Below, piece by piece: positions 51,175-59,193 of a stretch of DNA of 64,000 nt (positions within the stretch are counted from its first letter, which is position 1; each line of letters opens with the position of its first letter). A program made the position numbers and the translations under genes. Location of the stretch: the NCBI GenBank assembly GCA_028277515.1, contig JANQGC010000280.1, positions 77,516 to 141,515 on the forward strand. The letters are read 5' to 3'. Under the pieces are notes generated by a model. That model was not told the DNA's origin. It worked only from the letters and a program-made list of their open reading frames with translations, and searched no databases. The DNA is from Anaerolineae bacterium (GTDB lineage: Bacteria > Chloroflexota > Anaerolineae > Promineifilales > Promineifilaceae).

Positions 51175-52257
51175 ATGAACCGTCGTTTTAGTATTGCTTT
51201 TGTGACAACTTTAATCTTATTAGCTTTTCTTGCTGCCGTTTCCAATGCCGAACCTGCAGCCGTTCCCTTGCCGGTGACCAATGTCGACGGCACCTGGAGC
51301 AATCCCGACACAGGAAGTTCGATCGACTGCCTGACCACTGAAAATTCGCCTGGTGATGATACCAACGAAAACAAAATACATGCCGGCTCCGTTAATGGTG
51401 ATTCATCAAATTGTTACACCGACTCGCCATACAATGCCGCTCCTTACAATGATGGGAGTGGTTACAGCGAAGGCAGCGGTTTCGGCTTTGACGGCTCCAA
51501 CGGTACCCTGAATGTTCAACCGTCAACCCCCTTCTTGGTCGGTCTGATCACCCATTACAACCGCCGCATCAGTAGTAATTCCGGTATCAGTGGTGCAGAT
51601 TTGGACGTGACTATTGACATCAGCGGCGCTACTCCTGGCACCAACAATTTTGAATGGGATGTACTCCTTGATGAAACGCCCAACACCCCCGGCAGCAATT
51701 CCGGCGACATCTGCCCTTACCCGGAAAATTCATTTTATAGCAGCGAATATCTTGCCTTTAATGGCGGATACGACAACAGTACGAATTATCCCTTCACTTT
51801 TGGTACGCCGAAGGATCACCCCAATGTAAACGGCAATCCACCATCCGGCATCCGGCAGGATAATTGGCTTTGTGGCGACAAACTGACCGCCCAGTTGACG
51901 TCACCGAACCAGACAACTTTTCAATTTGACGGGCAAGAATATACCCTGGTGCTGCTGGGGGTTTCCTATCCGGCGCAAAACGTCGCCTTGAATAAGCTTA
52001 ATGATGTTCCGGCCGATGTTTGCGGCACTTTCCCCGGTGTTAACGGAGTCGATCCGGACTTGGAAACAAAAGAGCTCGAAGTGACCCATGGATGTCTTTG
52101 GGCCCAATTTTCCGAACCTTCAACAACGGCCATCACCCTCAGCGGGATACCTCAAGCCAACCAAACCGGGCTTCCCCTACAAACGTTGTTCATCATCCTG
52201 GTCTTGGGCGGCTTGATTCTGAGCGGCTTATTCTATCGCCAACGCTCAGTGGGCTAA
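51175..52257 (+). CDS. Exported surface protein with C-terminal membrane anchor
   Basis: 360 residues from MNRRFSIAFVTTLILLAFLA; GGAGG is 5 bases before the ATG. A signal peptide (about 1-25) leads to a Gly/Ser/Asn-rich beta domain ('TNVDGTWSNPDTGSSIDCL', 'GSGFGFDGSNGTLNV', 'DLDVTIDISGATPGTNNFEW') resembling choice-of-anchor domains. The C-terminus is 'GLPLQTLFIILVLGGLILSGL' (given in part) then FYRQRSVG, a membrane helix followed by basic residues. This is the tripartite shape of a sortase or PEP-CTERM-like sorting tail. No LPXTG is present. It is probably anchored at the cell surface. Confidence 0.75.
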   Translation: MNRRFSIAFVTTLILLAFLAAVSNAEPAAVPLPVTNVDGTWSNPDTGSSIDCLTTENSPGDDTNENKIHAGSVNGDSSNCYTDSPYNAAPYNDGSGYSEGSGFGFDGSNGTLNVQPSTPFLVGLITHYNRRISSNSGISGADLDVTIDISGATPGTNNFEWDVLLDETPNTPGSNSGDICPYPENSFYSSEYLAFNGGYDNSTNYPFTFGTPKDHPNVNGNPPSGIRQDNWLCGDKLTAQLTSPNQTTFQFDGQEYTLVLLGVSYPAQNVALNKLNDVPADVCGTFPGVNGVDPDLETKELEVTHGCLWAQFSEPSTTAITLSGIPQANQTGLPLQTLFIILVLGGLILSGLFYRQRSVG

Positions 52258-52300
52258 ACTTCCTGATCTTAAAGTAGTTTATCCGCGAATTTCCTCAAGA

Positions 52301-52359
52301 CGTGACAGTCACTTGAACTTCCGTTAGTTCTCTAAGTCATCAATGAAGTGACTGTCACG
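52301..52359. repeat. GTGACAGTCACTTGA inverted repeat, second complete copy
   Basis: Arms CGTGACAGTCACTT and AAGTGACTGTCACG are separated by about 31 bases, as at 107-164. The spacers differ in sequence while the arms are conserved, so the arms are what is being maintained or copied. It precedes a conventional terminator. Confidence 0.72.
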
Positions 52360-52375
52360 TTCATTTCCTGAAAAA

Positions 52376-52400
52376 ACCTCGCAAGCCTGCGAGGTTTTTT
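52376..52400 (+). terminator. Intrinsic terminator after the anchored surface protein
   Basis: ACCTCGCA-AGCC-TGCGAGGT followed by six T residues, with a preceding A-run that would let it work in both directions. Confidence 0.88.
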
Positions 52401-52531
52401 CCCTTTTACATAGACGTCCTTACCCCTGTCGGCCAGGTAAGAGATATTGCCGATTTCCGCTAATGAGTGAAAATTGCAGGAATATCCGATGCAACTTTTA
52501 TTGAATCTTTACAAAATTTCAGAATACCTTA

Positions 52532-52590
52532 GTAAGTGCGCATCCTCCGATGCGCAGGTTTTAGACCGGCATCCGAGGATGCCAACTTAC
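52532..52590. repeat. Long hairpin, REP-like
   Basis: Two 22-base arms (52532-52553 and 52569-52590) are complementary except for a 2-base and a 1-base mismatch, around a 15-base loop. The arms end in GTAAGT and ACTTAC and contain GCATCCTC/GAGGATGC. It lies upstream of the ABC exporter gene. Long imperfect palindromes of this kind are usually mobile REP/BIME elements or riboregulators. Confidence 0.7.
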
Positions 52591-52651
52591 ACAATATTAT
52601 TTTGCAAATCGCCAAAAAGATGACACCTTTTAGCGAGTATTAAGAGAAATT

Positions 52652-54502
52652 ATGTCCCTAAGAACCCGGCGCATGGGCCGCCAATATGAAAAGGACGACG
52701 ATGTGCCCCGGCCGCGCATCACCCGCCAGCAGGTCAACACCTACCGGCGGCTGCTGCGCTACATCCGACCCTACCGGAAATGGATGGCCATCTCCATCAT
52801 CGCCCTGCTCTTCAGCGTGGGGCTTGGCCTGATTTTGCCGCTGGTCGTGCGTAATCTGATCGATCTCATTTTTGTCGATAACGATTTCATGCAGCTCAAC
52901 CAGCTAATTGTCGGTCTTTTCATCGTTTTCATCTTGCAAGCCATCGCCAGTTTTGTGCACCGTCTCTCCCTGGCCTACGTCGGTGAAAATGCGGTGGCCG
53001 ACATTCGTGTGCAAATATTTAGCCATTTGCAGAAGCTATCCCTGCGCTTCTTCAGCGAATACCGCACCGGCGAAGTTGTTTCGCGCATCACCAACGACAC
53101 GTCGCTCTTGCAAGCGGCCCTCTCCGATGACCTGGTCGCCCTGCTAAGACAGGCGATCACATTGGTAGGCGCGGCCGTTCTCCTCTTCTGGCTGGACTGG
53201 CGGCTGACGCTGATCATCTTCCTTGGCCTGCCCTTCATCACCCTGGCTATGGTCTGGTTAGGGCGCAAGATCCGCCGTGAATCCAAAGCCGTCCAGGATG
53301 CCCTGGCCGGTTCTTCCAGTGTCGTCGAAGAATCAGTATCCGGTGTGCGTATCGTCAAATCCTTCTCCCGCGAAGCGTTTGAAATCGGCCGTTTCGCTCA
53401 TGAAGTCGACAAAACCTACGCCGCGGCCATGCGAAAGGCCAGGATCAGCGCCGTCTTAGGCCCGCTGATCGGCTTTATGGCCTTCACCTCGATCACCGTC
53501 ACCCTCTGGTTTGGCGCGTATGAAGTGATCCAGGGCCGGTTGACCGCCGGCGACCTGGTCGCCTACCTGATCTATACCATGATGGTCGCCGTCCCCATCG
53601 CCACATTGGCCGGCCTCTATTCCAGCTTTCAGGCCGCCTTGGGTGCGACTGAACGACTGTTTACGTTGCTAGACGAACAGCCGGATATCGTCAGCCCGCC
53701 CGGCGCGGCCGTTCTCCCAGCCCTACGCGGCGAAGTACAGTTCCAGGATGTGAATTTCACCTACACGGCCGATACGCCCATCCTGCATGACGTCTCGTTC
53801 ACCGCCCAACCGGGACAGGTCATTGCCCTTGTCGGACCCAGCGGGGCCGGAAAATCAACCCTGATCAGCCTCATCCCCCGCTTCTGGGATGTCAATGATG
53901 GCCTGATCACCATCGACGGGCATGACATTCGCCAGGTCGATCTCCAGAGCCTGCGTGAACAAATCGGCATCGTCCCCCAGGAAACCATCCTTTTCTCCGA
54001 TACCGTATTTGCTAATATCCAATACGGAAAATTGGGAGCCTCCCCTGAGCAGGTCGAAGCGGCGGCCAAAGCAGCCAACGCTCATGACTTCATCCTCTCC
54101 GACCTTCCGCATGGTTATGATACCGAAGTCGGCGAACGGGGCGTCAAATTGAGCGGCGGGCAGCGCCAGCGTGTGGCCATCGCCCGCGCCATTCTAAAAG
54201 ACCCGCGCATCCTGATCCTTGACGAAGCCACCTCCTCCCTGGACAGTGAAAGCGAAAGCCTGGTGCAAGAAGCCCTGGATCATCTGATGCAAGGGCGCAC
54301 CTCCTTCGTCATCGCCCATCGCTTGAGTACCATCGTCAACGCGGACTGGGTATTGGTGTTAAATGATGGGCGGCTTGTCGAGCAAGGAACGCATGAATCA
54401 TTATTAGAGAAAACCGGCGGTTTATATGCTCATCTGTATGAAATGCAGTTTGGCATGCTGGAAGGTGAGGAAGTACCCTTGCTTGCTGATCAGGGATTGT
54501 AA
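52652..54502 (+). CDS. MsbA-like half-size ABC exporter
   Basis: 616 residues. An N-terminal six-helix membrane domain (about 40-330) is fused to a nucleotide-binding domain with Walker A 'GPSGAGKSTLISLI', Q-loop 'IVPQETILFSD', signature 'LSGGQRQRVAIARAIL' and Walker B 'ILILDEATSSLD', then 'HRLS'. The protein should homodimerise to export lipids, drugs or peptides. There is no N-terminal peptidase domain. It stands alone between a REP-like hairpin and its own terminator. Confidence 0.92.
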   Translation: MSLRTRRMGRQYEKDDDVPRPRITRQQVNTYRRLLRYIRPYRKWMAISIIALLFSVGLGLILPLVVRNLIDLIFVDNDFMQLNQLIVGLFIVFILQAIASFVHRLSLAYVGENAVADIRVQIFSHLQKLSLRFFSEYRTGEVVSRITNDTSLLQAALSDDLVALLRQAITLVGAAVLLFWLDWRLTLIIFLGLPFITLAMVWLGRKIRRESKAVQDALAGSSSVVEESVSGVRIVKSFSREAFEIGRFAHEVDKTYAAAMRKARISAVLGPLIGFMAFTSITVTLWFGAYEVIQGRLTAGDLVAYLIYTMMVAVPIATLAGLYSSFQAALGATERLFTLLDEQPDIVSPPGAAVLPALRGEVQFQDVNFTYTADTPILHDVSFTAQPGQVIALVGPSGAGKSTLISLIPRFWDVNDGLITIDGHDIRQVDLQSLREQIGIVPQETILFSDTVFANIQYGKLGASPEQVEAAAKAANAHDFILSDLPHGYDTEVGERGVKLSGGQRQRVAIARAILKDPRILILDEATSSLDSESESLVQEALDHLMQGRTSFVIAHRLSTIVNADWVLVLNDGRLVEQGTHESLLEKTGGLYAHLYEMQFGMLEGEEVPLLADQGL

Positions 54503-54507
54503 AAAGG

Positions 54508-54533
54508 GCCGACTTTACAAAAGTTGCTTTTTT
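54508..54533 (+). terminator. Intrinsic terminator of the ABC exporter gene
   Basis: CGACTTT-ACA-AAAGTTG with one G-U pair, followed by C and six T residues. It starts 6 bp after the stop and ends 3 bp before the convergent toxin gene. Confidence 0.75.
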
Positions 54534-54535
54534 CG

Positions 54536-54958
54536 TTAATTTCCAAAAGGATTTATTACCCGAACGGTTGCATATGCCTGACCATCATTTAAATCTTCGG
54601 AAAATAAAATTTTACACTTTAGCTGTGCAGCACTTTGAATGATCATTGCATCCCAAAAAGAGATTCGATACCTTTCTTGAAATTGCACGGCGCTTAGAAT
54701 GTCCTCAACATATGGCTGATGGACCCGCCATGTTCCCAATTCGGCCACAATTTGAGCTGCTTCATGAACAGGTATGGGCACAGGCACTTTTCTGGTCATC
54801 GTGACAAAAAGTTCCTGCAACACCTGAATGCTCAAGCATCCAGTTTTTGTTTCCCACAAATTTTGCATCAAAGCCTTTGCTTTTTCATGCTTAATCCCGG
54901 CCGAAGGATCGTGAGCATAAACCAAAACATTGGTGTCAACAAACTGATAATTAAGCAT
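54536..54958 (-). CDS. vapC: VapC-like PIN-domain toxin
   Basis: 140 residues from MLNYQFVDTNVLVYAHD. The PIN acidic residues are visible as Asp8 in 'FVDTNVLVYAHD', a Glu in 'LQELFVTM', 'SFWDAMIIQSA' (Asp) and 'ILFSEDLNDG'. These would hold magnesium for ribonuclease activity against tRNA or rRNA. The ATG overlaps the antitoxin stop (ATGCTTAA), the usual VapBC coupling. A longer frame upstream is part of the antitoxin region and not used. Confidence 0.9.
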   Translation of the reverse strand: MLNYQFVDTNVLVYAHDPSAGIKHEKAKALMQNLWETKTGCLSIQVLQELFVTMTRKVPVPIPVHEAAQIVAELGTWRVHQPYVEDILSAVQFQERYRISFWDAMIIQSAAQLKCKILFSEDLNDGQAYATVRVINPFGN

Positions 54959-55199
54959 CTCGCTGGTGTAAACCATCCCGCGTCCAGATCGCCTGTCCTT
55001 TCGTACCGAAATCAACCCCTTTTTCTAACAACGCCAAATGATTCTTCTTGGCGATTTCATATTGATCGGCCTGGTTGACAATTTCTGTCAGGACGTCCGT
55101 CAACAAACCCGACAGAGAAGTTTCTCGCTCAATAGAAAGGATTTTAGCTTTACGCAAGATATCTTTAGGGAGTGAAAGAGTTACATTCTGTTTTTCCAT
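54951..55199 (-). CDS. vapB: VapB-like antitoxin
   Basis: 82 residues from MEKQNVTLSLPKDILRKAK, with GGAGG 6 bases before the ATG. The start is a ribbon-helix-helix ('NVTLSLPKDILRKAKILSIER') for dimeric DNA binding. The C-terminal part, including 'KGVDFGTKGQAIWTRDGLHQ', would neutralise the PIN toxin. Its promoter is covered by a CACGTAAATAG-type palindrome, so the complex probably represses its own operon. Confidence 0.85.
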   Translation of the reverse strand: MEKQNVTLSLPKDILRKAKILSIERETSLSGLLTDVLTEIVNQADQYEIAKKNHLALLEKGVDFGTKGQAIWTRDGLHQRDA

Positions 55200-55209
55200 T
55201 TTATTCCTC

Positions 55210-55248
55210 CACGTAAAATAGTGTAGCACCTATTTACGTGCCGGTCAA
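55210..55248 (-). promoter_or_regulatory. VapBC promoter and autoregulatory palindrome
   Basis: Minus-strand TTGACC (55243-55248) and TACACT (55220-55225) with a 17-bp spacer. The palindrome CACGTAAATAG ... CTATTTTACGTG (55210-55240) spans the spacer and -10, with a 1-base difference between the arms. Confidence 0.7.
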
Positions 55249-55365
55249 TAATAAAAAACCTGTGGCTCTGAACCTACAAAACCCTCGCAGTGCCAAATTC
55301 ACTGCATTCAATTCTTCTGAGGGTCGGGAAAGCCAGGAGGAGATAAGACCATTATTTGCCGCTAA

Positions 55366-56237
55366 TCATACGCAAAATTTCGCCATTAGTAAGTCGAAAA
55401 ATTCTTCAATATTTTTCCCAAACGCCTTATCAAAAAAATGGGATTAACTGTTACAACACCTTTGGTTACATGTAAAATGCACTGAATTGCACGAAGATAT
55501 TTGGGATTCCAGTGAGTGCCAACAAATGAGCGGTTTGTTGATTCAACACCATATAGGGGTATAAATTTCATTGGAAATGAATAGACGCTAGATTCTAACT
55601 CCCTGTCCACTAAACCCTGGTCAGGTCATCTGGTTAGACTTTAGCTTATTTGACGTTGCCATATTGCTGATTAACTCAACCTCCATGTTCAGCATCGTGA
55701 CTTGAATTTTAGCAATTGCCAAGTTTTCAAAAGGTTTTTCAGGGTTGTCCTTGAGGCGATATTTAAGTACTTGTCCAATGGAAATTTATTAGGCTTGTTC
55801 TTGGGTATTCTGATTTTGGGGATTTCTTTGGCGATTGTGTCAAATTCACTCCCCATGCGGTCAGGTATAGCCAGCACATTATCACGCCAAAGGTGATATT
55901 TTTTCAATCGTTTATTATCTCATCGGCAAACGGCCGTGCCAATTTGTCCAGCAACAATGGGTAAAGATTTACCGTCAGTTGAACCGAAATCTACAACTTT
56001 GTAAGTGCGTCTCGCTCCATCCAAAAAGTATTTGAAAAGTGAAGGCACAGAACTACTACCTACCTCAATCTGGATATTTCCCCCTTTTCTGTTATCTGTT
56101 TCAAAAATCTTGCTCTTACTGAAAACCTCACCCGCATCCTGATATTCTGGCAAAACAACATGATCCAGAGAAAATCTTTCTGTTTGATAGCAAGTGCCAC
56201 CACTAAGTAGTTCAATAGCTTGTAGAATTTCTCCCAT
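55366..56237 (-). pseudogene. Decayed gene of unrecognised family (possibly NurA-nuclease-like)
   Basis: The 5' end is open for 105 codons from MGEILQAIELLSGG (AGGA upstream). It includes 'KYFLDGARRTYKVVDFG' and 'PIVAGQIGTAVCR', then an in-frame TGA, after which the same frame goes on as 'DNKRLKKYHLWRDNVLAIPD'. Further coding pieces continue in other frames: 'NPEKPFENLAIAKIQVTMLN', 'DRELESSVYSFPMKFIPLYG', 'HWNPKYLRAIQCILHVTKG', and 'FFDKAFGKNIEEFFDLL' after a poly-A/T run. That makes one nonsense and at least three frameshifts. The intact protein would be about 290 residues. 'LDG...VAGQIG' hints at a NurA-like nuclease, with low confidence. It lies between two toxin-antitoxin loci. Confidence 0.75.
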
Positions 56238-56254
56238 CTACATTTCCTGCTGAT

Positions 56255-56539
56255 TTAAGATTTTTGAACATGCTGCTTATAAAGTTCACTGTCAATTCGT
56301 TCCCGTAGAAAAACCTTAATAAGCGACTGATAAGGTATGTCCCGCTTGTTTGCTAAAAGCCTAATCTCATTTAACATTGACTCTGACAACCGTAATGAGA
56401 TCGTTTTTGTAGACGGTTTTAATTTTGGAAACACAGCAGGTTCTGCCTTGCTCCAATCGAGATAATTAGTGGAATCATGGGTTGCCCAAAATTCTCGTTC
56501 TTCATCTTCATTTTCAAATTTAGGTATTTTCTTTGGCAT
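56255..56539 (-). CDS. brnA: BrnA-type (CopG family) antitoxin
   Basis: 94 residues. The acidic front 'MPKKIPKFENEDEEREFWAT' with 'DSTNYLDWSKAE' is typical of BrnA/CopG-type antitoxins. The C-terminal ribbon-helix-helix is 'KTISLRLSESMLNEIRLLAN' then 'IPYQSLIKVFLRERI'. It starts 7 bp after the toxin gene, the reversed toxin-first order characteristic of BrnTA. It should bind the toxin and repress the shared promoter. Confidence 0.88.
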   Translation of the reverse strand: MPKKIPKFENEDEEREFWATHDSTNYLDWSKAEPAVFPKLKPSTKTISLRLSESMLNEIRLLANKRDIPYQSLIKVFLRERIDSELYKQHVQKS

Positions 56540-56546
56540 AAACTTG

Positions 56547-56819
56547 TCACTCCTTGCGGCTCATATCACGAGCAGAAATCACACGAATTCTATTCGTGCG
56601 AATGGTGAATGAGATAAAAAGTTTTCGCTCTGCATTTGTTTGTCCTAATACGTAAAATCGTTTCTCCTCTTGTGAATGCTGCACATCATCTGCCAGTAAA
56701 AGAGGCAAGTTAAAGAATACTTCTTCGCATTCGGACGTTGAGACTTGGTGCTTAATCCAGTTCTTGGTTTGATTGCCTTCGTCCCATTCAAACCCATTAG
56801 GATTACTCAAATCAATCAT
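56547..56819 (-). CDS. brnT: BrnT-type ribonuclease toxin
   Basis: 90 residues with the family pattern 'FEWDEGNQTKNWIKHQVS', 'CEEVFFN', 'RFYVLGQTNAERKLFISFTI' and 'RVISARDMSRKE'. BrnT has a RelE-like fold and cuts RNA. The gene leads the pair and has a promoter whose -10 ends only 6 bases before the ATG, so the message is probably leaderless. Confidence 0.9.
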   Translation of the reverse strand: MIDLSNPNGFEWDEGNQTKNWIKHQVSTSECEEVFFNLPLLLADDVQHSQEEKRFYVLGQTNAERKLFISFTIRTNRIRVISARDMSRKE

Positions 56820-56825
56820 TTGTGT

Positions 56826-56854
56826 ATATTATCATCATGCACATGCATCGTCAA
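56826..56854 (-). promoter_or_regulatory. BrnTA promoter with ATGCA-TG-TGCAT palindrome
   Basis: Minus-strand TTGACG and TAATAT with a 17-bp spacer that contains the palindrome ATGCATGTGCAT. The predicted start coincides with the A of the toxin ATG. The ~280 bp further upstream, to the PadR promoter, show no gene; a stretch near 56955-57005 has tRNA-like TTCAAGTCC but no cloverleaf. Confidence 0.7.
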
Positions 56855-57135
56855 GCTCTGTTACTTAACGTGCAAATAGCTTACTGAGTGACAGACAAAC
56901 TATTTCTTCCCACCAGATAAAACTACTTGTGAGCATGTCTGTATCGGATGCGGCCGCTCGAACCTGTGGCAGCAGTTCAAGTCCGACACCTCATTGGGAA
57001 ATACGCGAATGAATCCCAAGATCGCAGGTTAGCTTCATTATAATACAATTACATTGGCCGACCACGGCCAGGTCAAGTATGAACTCATCTTTTTTGCCTG
57101 GAAGAAACGGCCGCCAACGAATGTGGACATGCCAC

Positions 57136-57175
57136 TTGACCTAATCATTAGTGACTAGTATAATTGTGACTAATG
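57136..57175 (+). promoter_or_regulatory. PadR promoter and overlapping palindrome
   Basis: TTGACC (57136-57141) and TATAAT (57159-57164) with a 17-bp spacer. CATTAGT (57146-57152) and ACTAATG (57169-57175) form an inverted repeat around the -10, the right arm running into the start codon. This fits autorepression by the PadR-type product. Confidence 0.75.
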
Positions 57176-57688
57176 AGTACCGTCAAAGACAAACGTCTGT
57201 TGTTATTGGGCATTCTGAGCGCGCACAGCCTTCATGGTTACCAACTGAACGAACTGCTCAAATCTCCTTCCACGGCAATTCGCATCGGCAAAGCAAACGC
57301 CTATCAATTATTGGCAAAGCTGGAGAAAGAGAGGTTGGTTAAAGGGCATGAAGAGCGAATTGCCAAGCGTCCACCGCGTACAATCTACACCATCACAGAG
57401 GTTGGTCGGGCAGAATTCAGACGGCTGTTACAGGAGCGGCTGGCTGAATTTCAACCGATTGAATATCCCGATGGCATCTCATTAAACTTTATTGACGTAC
57501 TCCCTCCTGAAACTGTTGTTCCGCTGCTGGAACAGCGTGCATCGCGCCTCGCCGCTCGTTGTGCAACCCTTGCTGGTTTCTCAGACGACATCCGCGCATC
57601 CCATCCCGGGTTGGATTTTCTGGTTCGGCTATCCGAGCTGGAGCAATCCTTTTTGCAAGAATTGATTGAGAAACTGAGTAAGGAGTAA
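57173..57688 (+). CDS. PadR-family regulator
   Basis: 171 residues. The winged helix 'RLLLLGILSAHSLHGYQLNE' with 'KANAYQLLAKLEKERLVKGHE' and 'RPPRTIYTITEVGRAEFRRLL' (wing) is typical of PadR. The C-terminal helices make the dimer. There is no ribosome-binding site: the ATG lies 8 bases after the -10, so the message is probably leaderless. It heads a tight operon with a monooxygenase-like and a hydrolase gene (4-bp and 17-bp gaps) and likely represses it in response to a small toxic compound. Confidence 0.9.
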   Translation: MSTVKDKRLLLLGILSAHSLHGYQLNELLKSPSTAIRIGKANAYQLLAKLEKERLVKGHEERIAKRPPRTIYTITEVGRAEFRRLLQERLAEFQPIEYPDGISLNFIDVLPPETVVPLLEQRASRLAARCATLAGFSDDIRASHPGLDFLVRLSELEQSFLQELIEKLSKE

Positions 57689-57692
57689 AAAG

Positions 57693-58028
57693 ATGTTAGA
57701 GAGTGGACAATTTACAGTTTTTGCCACCTTCCTGGCACAAGAGGGGAAGGTTGAGCAGATGGAGGCGATCTGTCGTGAGTCATTCACGCTGACTAAAGCA
57801 TCACCCGGCTTGCAGCAAGTGATTTGTCTGGAGTCACCAAAACCTGACAAGCCGTTTATTTTCCTGTCTATTTGGCGCGACAAAGCTGATTTTCAGGCGT
57901 TTTTGCAGACCACCGCCATGCGTGAATTTCACAGCAAAGCGGCCGTTCAAAAAATGTTTGATACAGCTATGCAAGAGGCAACGGCCGATTTTTACAGCGT
58001 CATGGATGCCTGGAACCCCACCCACTAA
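57693..58028 (+). CDS. Antibiotic biosynthesis monooxygenase-like (ABM) domain protein
   Basis: 111 residues in a dimeric ferredoxin-like fold: 'FTVFATFLAQEGKVEQMEAI', 'LTKASPGLQQVICLESPKPD', 'FIFLSIWRDKADFQAFLQT' and a C-terminal strand. ABM proteins include quinol monooxygenases and heme-degrading enzymes that need no added cofactor. The exact substrate is unknown. It lies in the PadR-controlled operon, consistent with dealing with a phenolic or quinone compound. Confidence 0.8.
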   Translation: MLESGQFTVFATFLAQEGKVEQMEAICRESFTLTKASPGLQQVICLESPKPDKPFIFLSIWRDKADFQAFLQTTAMREFHSKAAVQKMFDTAMQEATADFYSVMDAWNPTH

Positions 58029-58045
58029 TATAAGGAGCCAATAAA

Positions 58046-59044
58046 ATGAATCGAATTAAAAAAATTGCCAAATGGGCAGGAATTGTGATGCTTGTCTCCT
58101 TGTTTTTAGCAGCGATTTTACCGTTTTTAATCCCGATTACCCCACTGGAAAACTTGCACACACCACAATCTAGGGCACAGGAAGAAAGTCAGTTTGTGAC
58201 CATCCCCTTTGAGGGTACTGATGGAATCGACATTCATTATCTCGCTGATGAAGCTGAATCAGGGGATGAACCGACTTTTGTATTGCTGCATGGCTCTCTT
58301 TTCAATTCATTTACATGGAATGAACTGTTTGACTTTTTTGACGAACGCGGGCGTGTCATCGCTTATGATCAAATTCCCTATGGCCTGAGCGAAAAGTTGG
58401 TAGAGGGTAATTGGACAGGCAGTAATCCTTATTCGGGTGAAGCCGCGATTGAGCAGCTCATTAGCTTGCTCGACAAACTCGGCATAGAAAAGGCGGTTCT
58501 GGTTGGTAACTCCTATGGTTCCGTGCTGGCCCTCCAAACGGCACACACTCACCCTGACCGGGTCGAAGCGCTGATTCTTGCTGATTCGGCAGTCTTTATT
58601 CAGGAGAGCGTACCTGCCGGTATAATCAAATTGCCACAAGTACAAAAGCTTGGTCCGTTGTTTGGACGAATGATTGGCAGTAGTGAATCCTTCGTTCGCC
58701 AAACTTATCTCGATCCATCGGCAATTGATGAAAAACGGATGCGTTTGACACTCATTCATACTGAAGTGGATGGATGGGACGAAGCAATGTGGGAGTATTT
58801 GCAAGAGTGGGGTGAGTCTCCTATCGACGTGACTGGGAAACTATTCGCCATCTCGCAACCTGCACTTGTGATCACAGGCGGCAATGATACAGTTGTTCCG
58901 GTTGCCGACAGTGAGCGGTTGGCGAACACGCTGCCCAATGCTGATTACGCTGTCTTGCCTTCCTGTGGGCATGCTCCACAAGAGGAATGCCCAGAAAGGT
59001 TTGAGGATGCTGTTAATACCTGGTTGATGGAACGCGACCAATAA
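58046..59044 (+). CDS. Membrane-anchored alpha/beta hydrolase
   Basis: 332 residues. An N-terminal membrane anchor ('WAGIVMLVSLFLAAILPFLI') holds an extracytoplasmic hydrolase. 'FVLLHGSLFNSFTWNELF' is the oxyanion region, 'LVGNSYGSVLALQTAH' the nucleophile Ser, 'VITGGNDTVVP' the Asp and 'LPSCGHAPQEECPERF' the His. The triad is complete. It resembles haloalkane dehalogenase and epoxide hydrolase-like proteins but has a Ser nucleophile, so ester hydrolysis is likely. It is last of the PadR operon. Confidence 0.87.
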   Translation: MNRIKKIAKWAGIVMLVSLFLAAILPFLIPITPLENLHTPQSRAQEESQFVTIPFEGTDGIDIHYLADEAESGDEPTFVLLHGSLFNSFTWNELFDFFDERGRVIAYDQIPYGLSEKLVEGNWTGSNPYSGEAAIEQLISLLDKLGIEKAVLVGNSYGSVLALQTAHTHPDRVEALILADSAVFIQESVPAGIIKLPQVQKLGPLFGRMIGSSESFVRQTYLDPSAIDEKRMRLTLIHTEVDGWDEAMWEYLQEWGESPIDVTGKLFAISQPALVITGGNDTVVPVADSERLANTLPNADYAVLPSCGHAPQEECPERFEDAVNTWLMERDQ

Positions 59045-59193
59045 TCACACAATCAATAATGTAGAGCCTAAATAGTTTAGATGTGGTTGAGATCCTATAA
59101 GAAGAAGCGCATCTCATTTTACTGTTGTCAACTGTAGTCATGATACGTTTGGAACAGCCGATGGGCGGTTAGGTATGGTAAACTTACTATGTG

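Noticed and set aside
55933..55935. In-frame TGA in the decayed gene as a second selenocysteine codon
   Set aside because: It falls in a charged stretch ('VCR-x-DNKRLKK') with no redox motif, the expected residue is Arg (CGA to TGA), and the gene carries other frameshifts.
56955..57005. tRNA-like segment
   Set aside because: A TTCAAGTCC stretch recalls a T-loop, but no acceptor, D or anticodon stems can be assembled.
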